From Antennarius striatus (taxonomy: Eukaryota; Chordata; Actinopteri; Lophiiformes; Antennariidae): 64,000 nt of DNA. The position numbers were made by a program, and so were the translations under genes. Positions 62,930 to 64,000 of this stretch are shown in pieces; position 1 is the stretch's first letter; every line of letters begins with the position of its first letter. The notes below the pieces were generated by a model, which was not told where the DNA came from, did not search any database, and was given only the letters and a program-made list of their open reading frames with translations. The DNA is taken from assembly GCF_040054535.1 (NCBI RefSeq), contig NC_090797.1, positions 13,221,001-13,285,000 on the forward strand, read 5' to 3'.

Positions 62930-62942
62930 AGGGCCTGAGAGG

Positions 62943-64000
62943 TTACAGGAAGCGGATTCCTGCTCCAAACTGGACACCGTCACATATCCTGGACAGAAGA
63001 GAGAAGTCAGGAGTCACCGTTTCACATCCACTAAAACTGTCTTCAGACATGGAATCTGATCATTCTGCTGCTTAAATATTCATTTTACAAATTCAATCAG
63101 GCACTAAGTCCTGCCTATGTATTAGGGAAAATACAAAACAAGAGGCATTGTAAAACTGCAGTCCCCTTTGGACCCCCGACTCACACAAAGGGAGTCTTTT
63201 CATGGGCAACATGTTTGCAAATATTCTAGAATCAGCGCCAAACGGTTATTGAGATATGCTGACATGAACCCGATGCTGATGTGGACAGATCGTAACCTCG
63301 GATGTGGCAGGATGGGAGTAGAGTCACAGAAAAATAAAACATGCATGAAAATGTGGAAAAAAAGAGAAGGGAATGACATGACAAAGTCTGTTGGAAATGA
63401 ATTCTATGCAGTGGAAGGATCCTAACCACAATAAAACACAACCAGATATGCTCACTACATGAGAAATAAGGCAGTCAGAGACTGCAAACATCCCGCGACA
63501 CACCTGGATTCAAAATTTTACCCTGACCTACTTTCATAATGGTTGCAGCAATGAATTCTATATTGTACTTTCGAGTATTTGGCTTTCCACCAAAGGTGAA
63601 GGTCATCATCACATTTTTGTGCCTCCGGCTTCCTGAAAATGTTGCTTTTTGTTATGTGATGAGATCTCATCCGGTTTCAGAGATGTGTACCTAAAAAGGT
63701 ATAAAAGTGAAAATTTGACCTTGACCCAGTTTTCAAGGTCAAAGATGTGATCTAATTTTCATCCCCTTGCCTCAAGTTTATTAAACTTTACAGTTCCCAA
63801 TATATAACTCTAACCCTAAACAAATGTACAGGCGCGTATGAATTTGATGCAGGTATCCAGCTAGTCTTTTTCTTATTTATGTTATGAGGTTATTAAATAC
63901 ATGCACGTCTTTCTTCTCATCTCATCTACCTGTCTCCACTCTGCACCCCCATGGGCACACAGTAATTGAGCTCCAGTCGGGCGATGTCTCCGAGTCGCAG
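62943..64000 (-). CDS. samm50: samm50: sorting and assembly machinery component 50, last two exons (partial)
   Basis: The penultimate exon fragment (63930-64000, entering from the right edge) encodes LRLGDIARLELNYCVPMGVQ then SGD. The last exon (62943-62988) completes a split Arg codon and encodes ICDGVQFGAGIRFL and TAA. The splice is GGAGACAG|GTAGAT to CTGTCCAG|GATATG. These 38 residues match the C-terminus of human SAMM50, the Omp85-family beta-barrel that inserts barrel proteins into the mitochondrial outer membrane; this part forms the last strands of the barrel. Only the 3' end is present, so nothing can be said of the rest. The likely poly(A) signal AATAAA is at 62712-62717 on the minus strand. 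Confidence 0.93.
62989..63929 (-). other. samm50 last intron
   Basis: About 0.94 kb bounded by GTAGAT and CTGTCCAG on the minus strand. The right half (63560-63790) carries a copy of the dispersed repeat also seen near 41.1 and 58.0 kb. No gene in it. Confidence 0.8.
63560..63790 (+). repeat. Dispersed repeat copy C (samm50 intron)
   Basis: TTTGACCTTGACCCAGTTTT followed by TAATTTTCATCCCCTTGCC matches copy A. The upstream half is more diverged. Confidence 0.5.

Larger units (their letters stand above)
58928..62942. other. Interval between the aldh1l2 start and the samm50 stop
   Basis: From left: aldh1l2 5' UTR and promoter, AT-rich unique DNA (59.2-60.2 kb), SINE copy B, CA repeats, decayed LINE, then samm50 3' UTR. 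A 72-codon minus-strand ORF (62067-62285) with an acceptor-like TTTCTTCAG before it matches no family I recognise. Confidence 0.7.

Overview
The window is vertebrate nuclear DNA, almost certainly from a ray-finned (teleost-type) fish. Coding exons are short, have GT-AG introns, and encode proteins close to human SLC41A2, NOPCHAP1, ALDH1L2 and SAMM50. The introns are compact, and the non-coding DNA is full of CA/GT microsatellites, tRNA-derived SINEs, LINE 3' tails and short terminal-inverted-repeat (TIR) transposons typical of fish genomes. There is no prokaryotic or viral gene content. I rebuilt exons by hand from splice sites and reading phase; each complete model stays in frame to its stop (567, 152 and 923 codons before the stop).

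Layout. 1-11.9 kb: intergenic, with one intact tRNA-Ile(AAT) gene (2575-2648, minus), SINE/LINE/MITE fragments and microsatellites. 11.9-37.7 kb, minus: slc41a2, a MgtE-family magnesium transporter, in 10 coding exons. 37.8-40.4 kb: upstream region with a SINE, a LINE tail, a YY1-type initiator with a splice donor, and a canonical CTCF core. 40.4-42.3 kb, plus: nopchap1 (C12orf45 orthologue), 4 exons. 42.3-44.7 kb: convergent 3' ends. 44.7-58.9 kb, minus: aldh1l2, mitochondrial 10-formyltetrahydrofolate dehydrogenase, 23 exons. 58.9-62.9 kb: the aldh1l2 promoter side, a SINE, a broken LINE and CA repeats. 62.9-64.0 kb, minus: the last two exons of samm50, running off the right edge.

The slc41a2(-) / nopchap1(+) / aldh1l2(-) order and orientation match human 12q23.3, which together with the mitochondrial presequence on the dehydrogenase identifies the L2 and A2 paralogues rather than ALDH1L1 and SLC41A3. 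The neighbour beyond aldh1l2 is samm50 (human 22q13), not WASHC4, so there is a synteny difference. The genes do not form one pathway: magnesium transport, box C/D snoRNP assembly, mitochondrial one-carbon metabolism and outer-membrane beta-barrel assembly. Aldh1l2 and samm50 are both mitochondrial. I found no undescribed multi-gene system. The most unusual feature is the repeated placement of CA/GT microsatellites directly on 5' splice sites of slc41a2.
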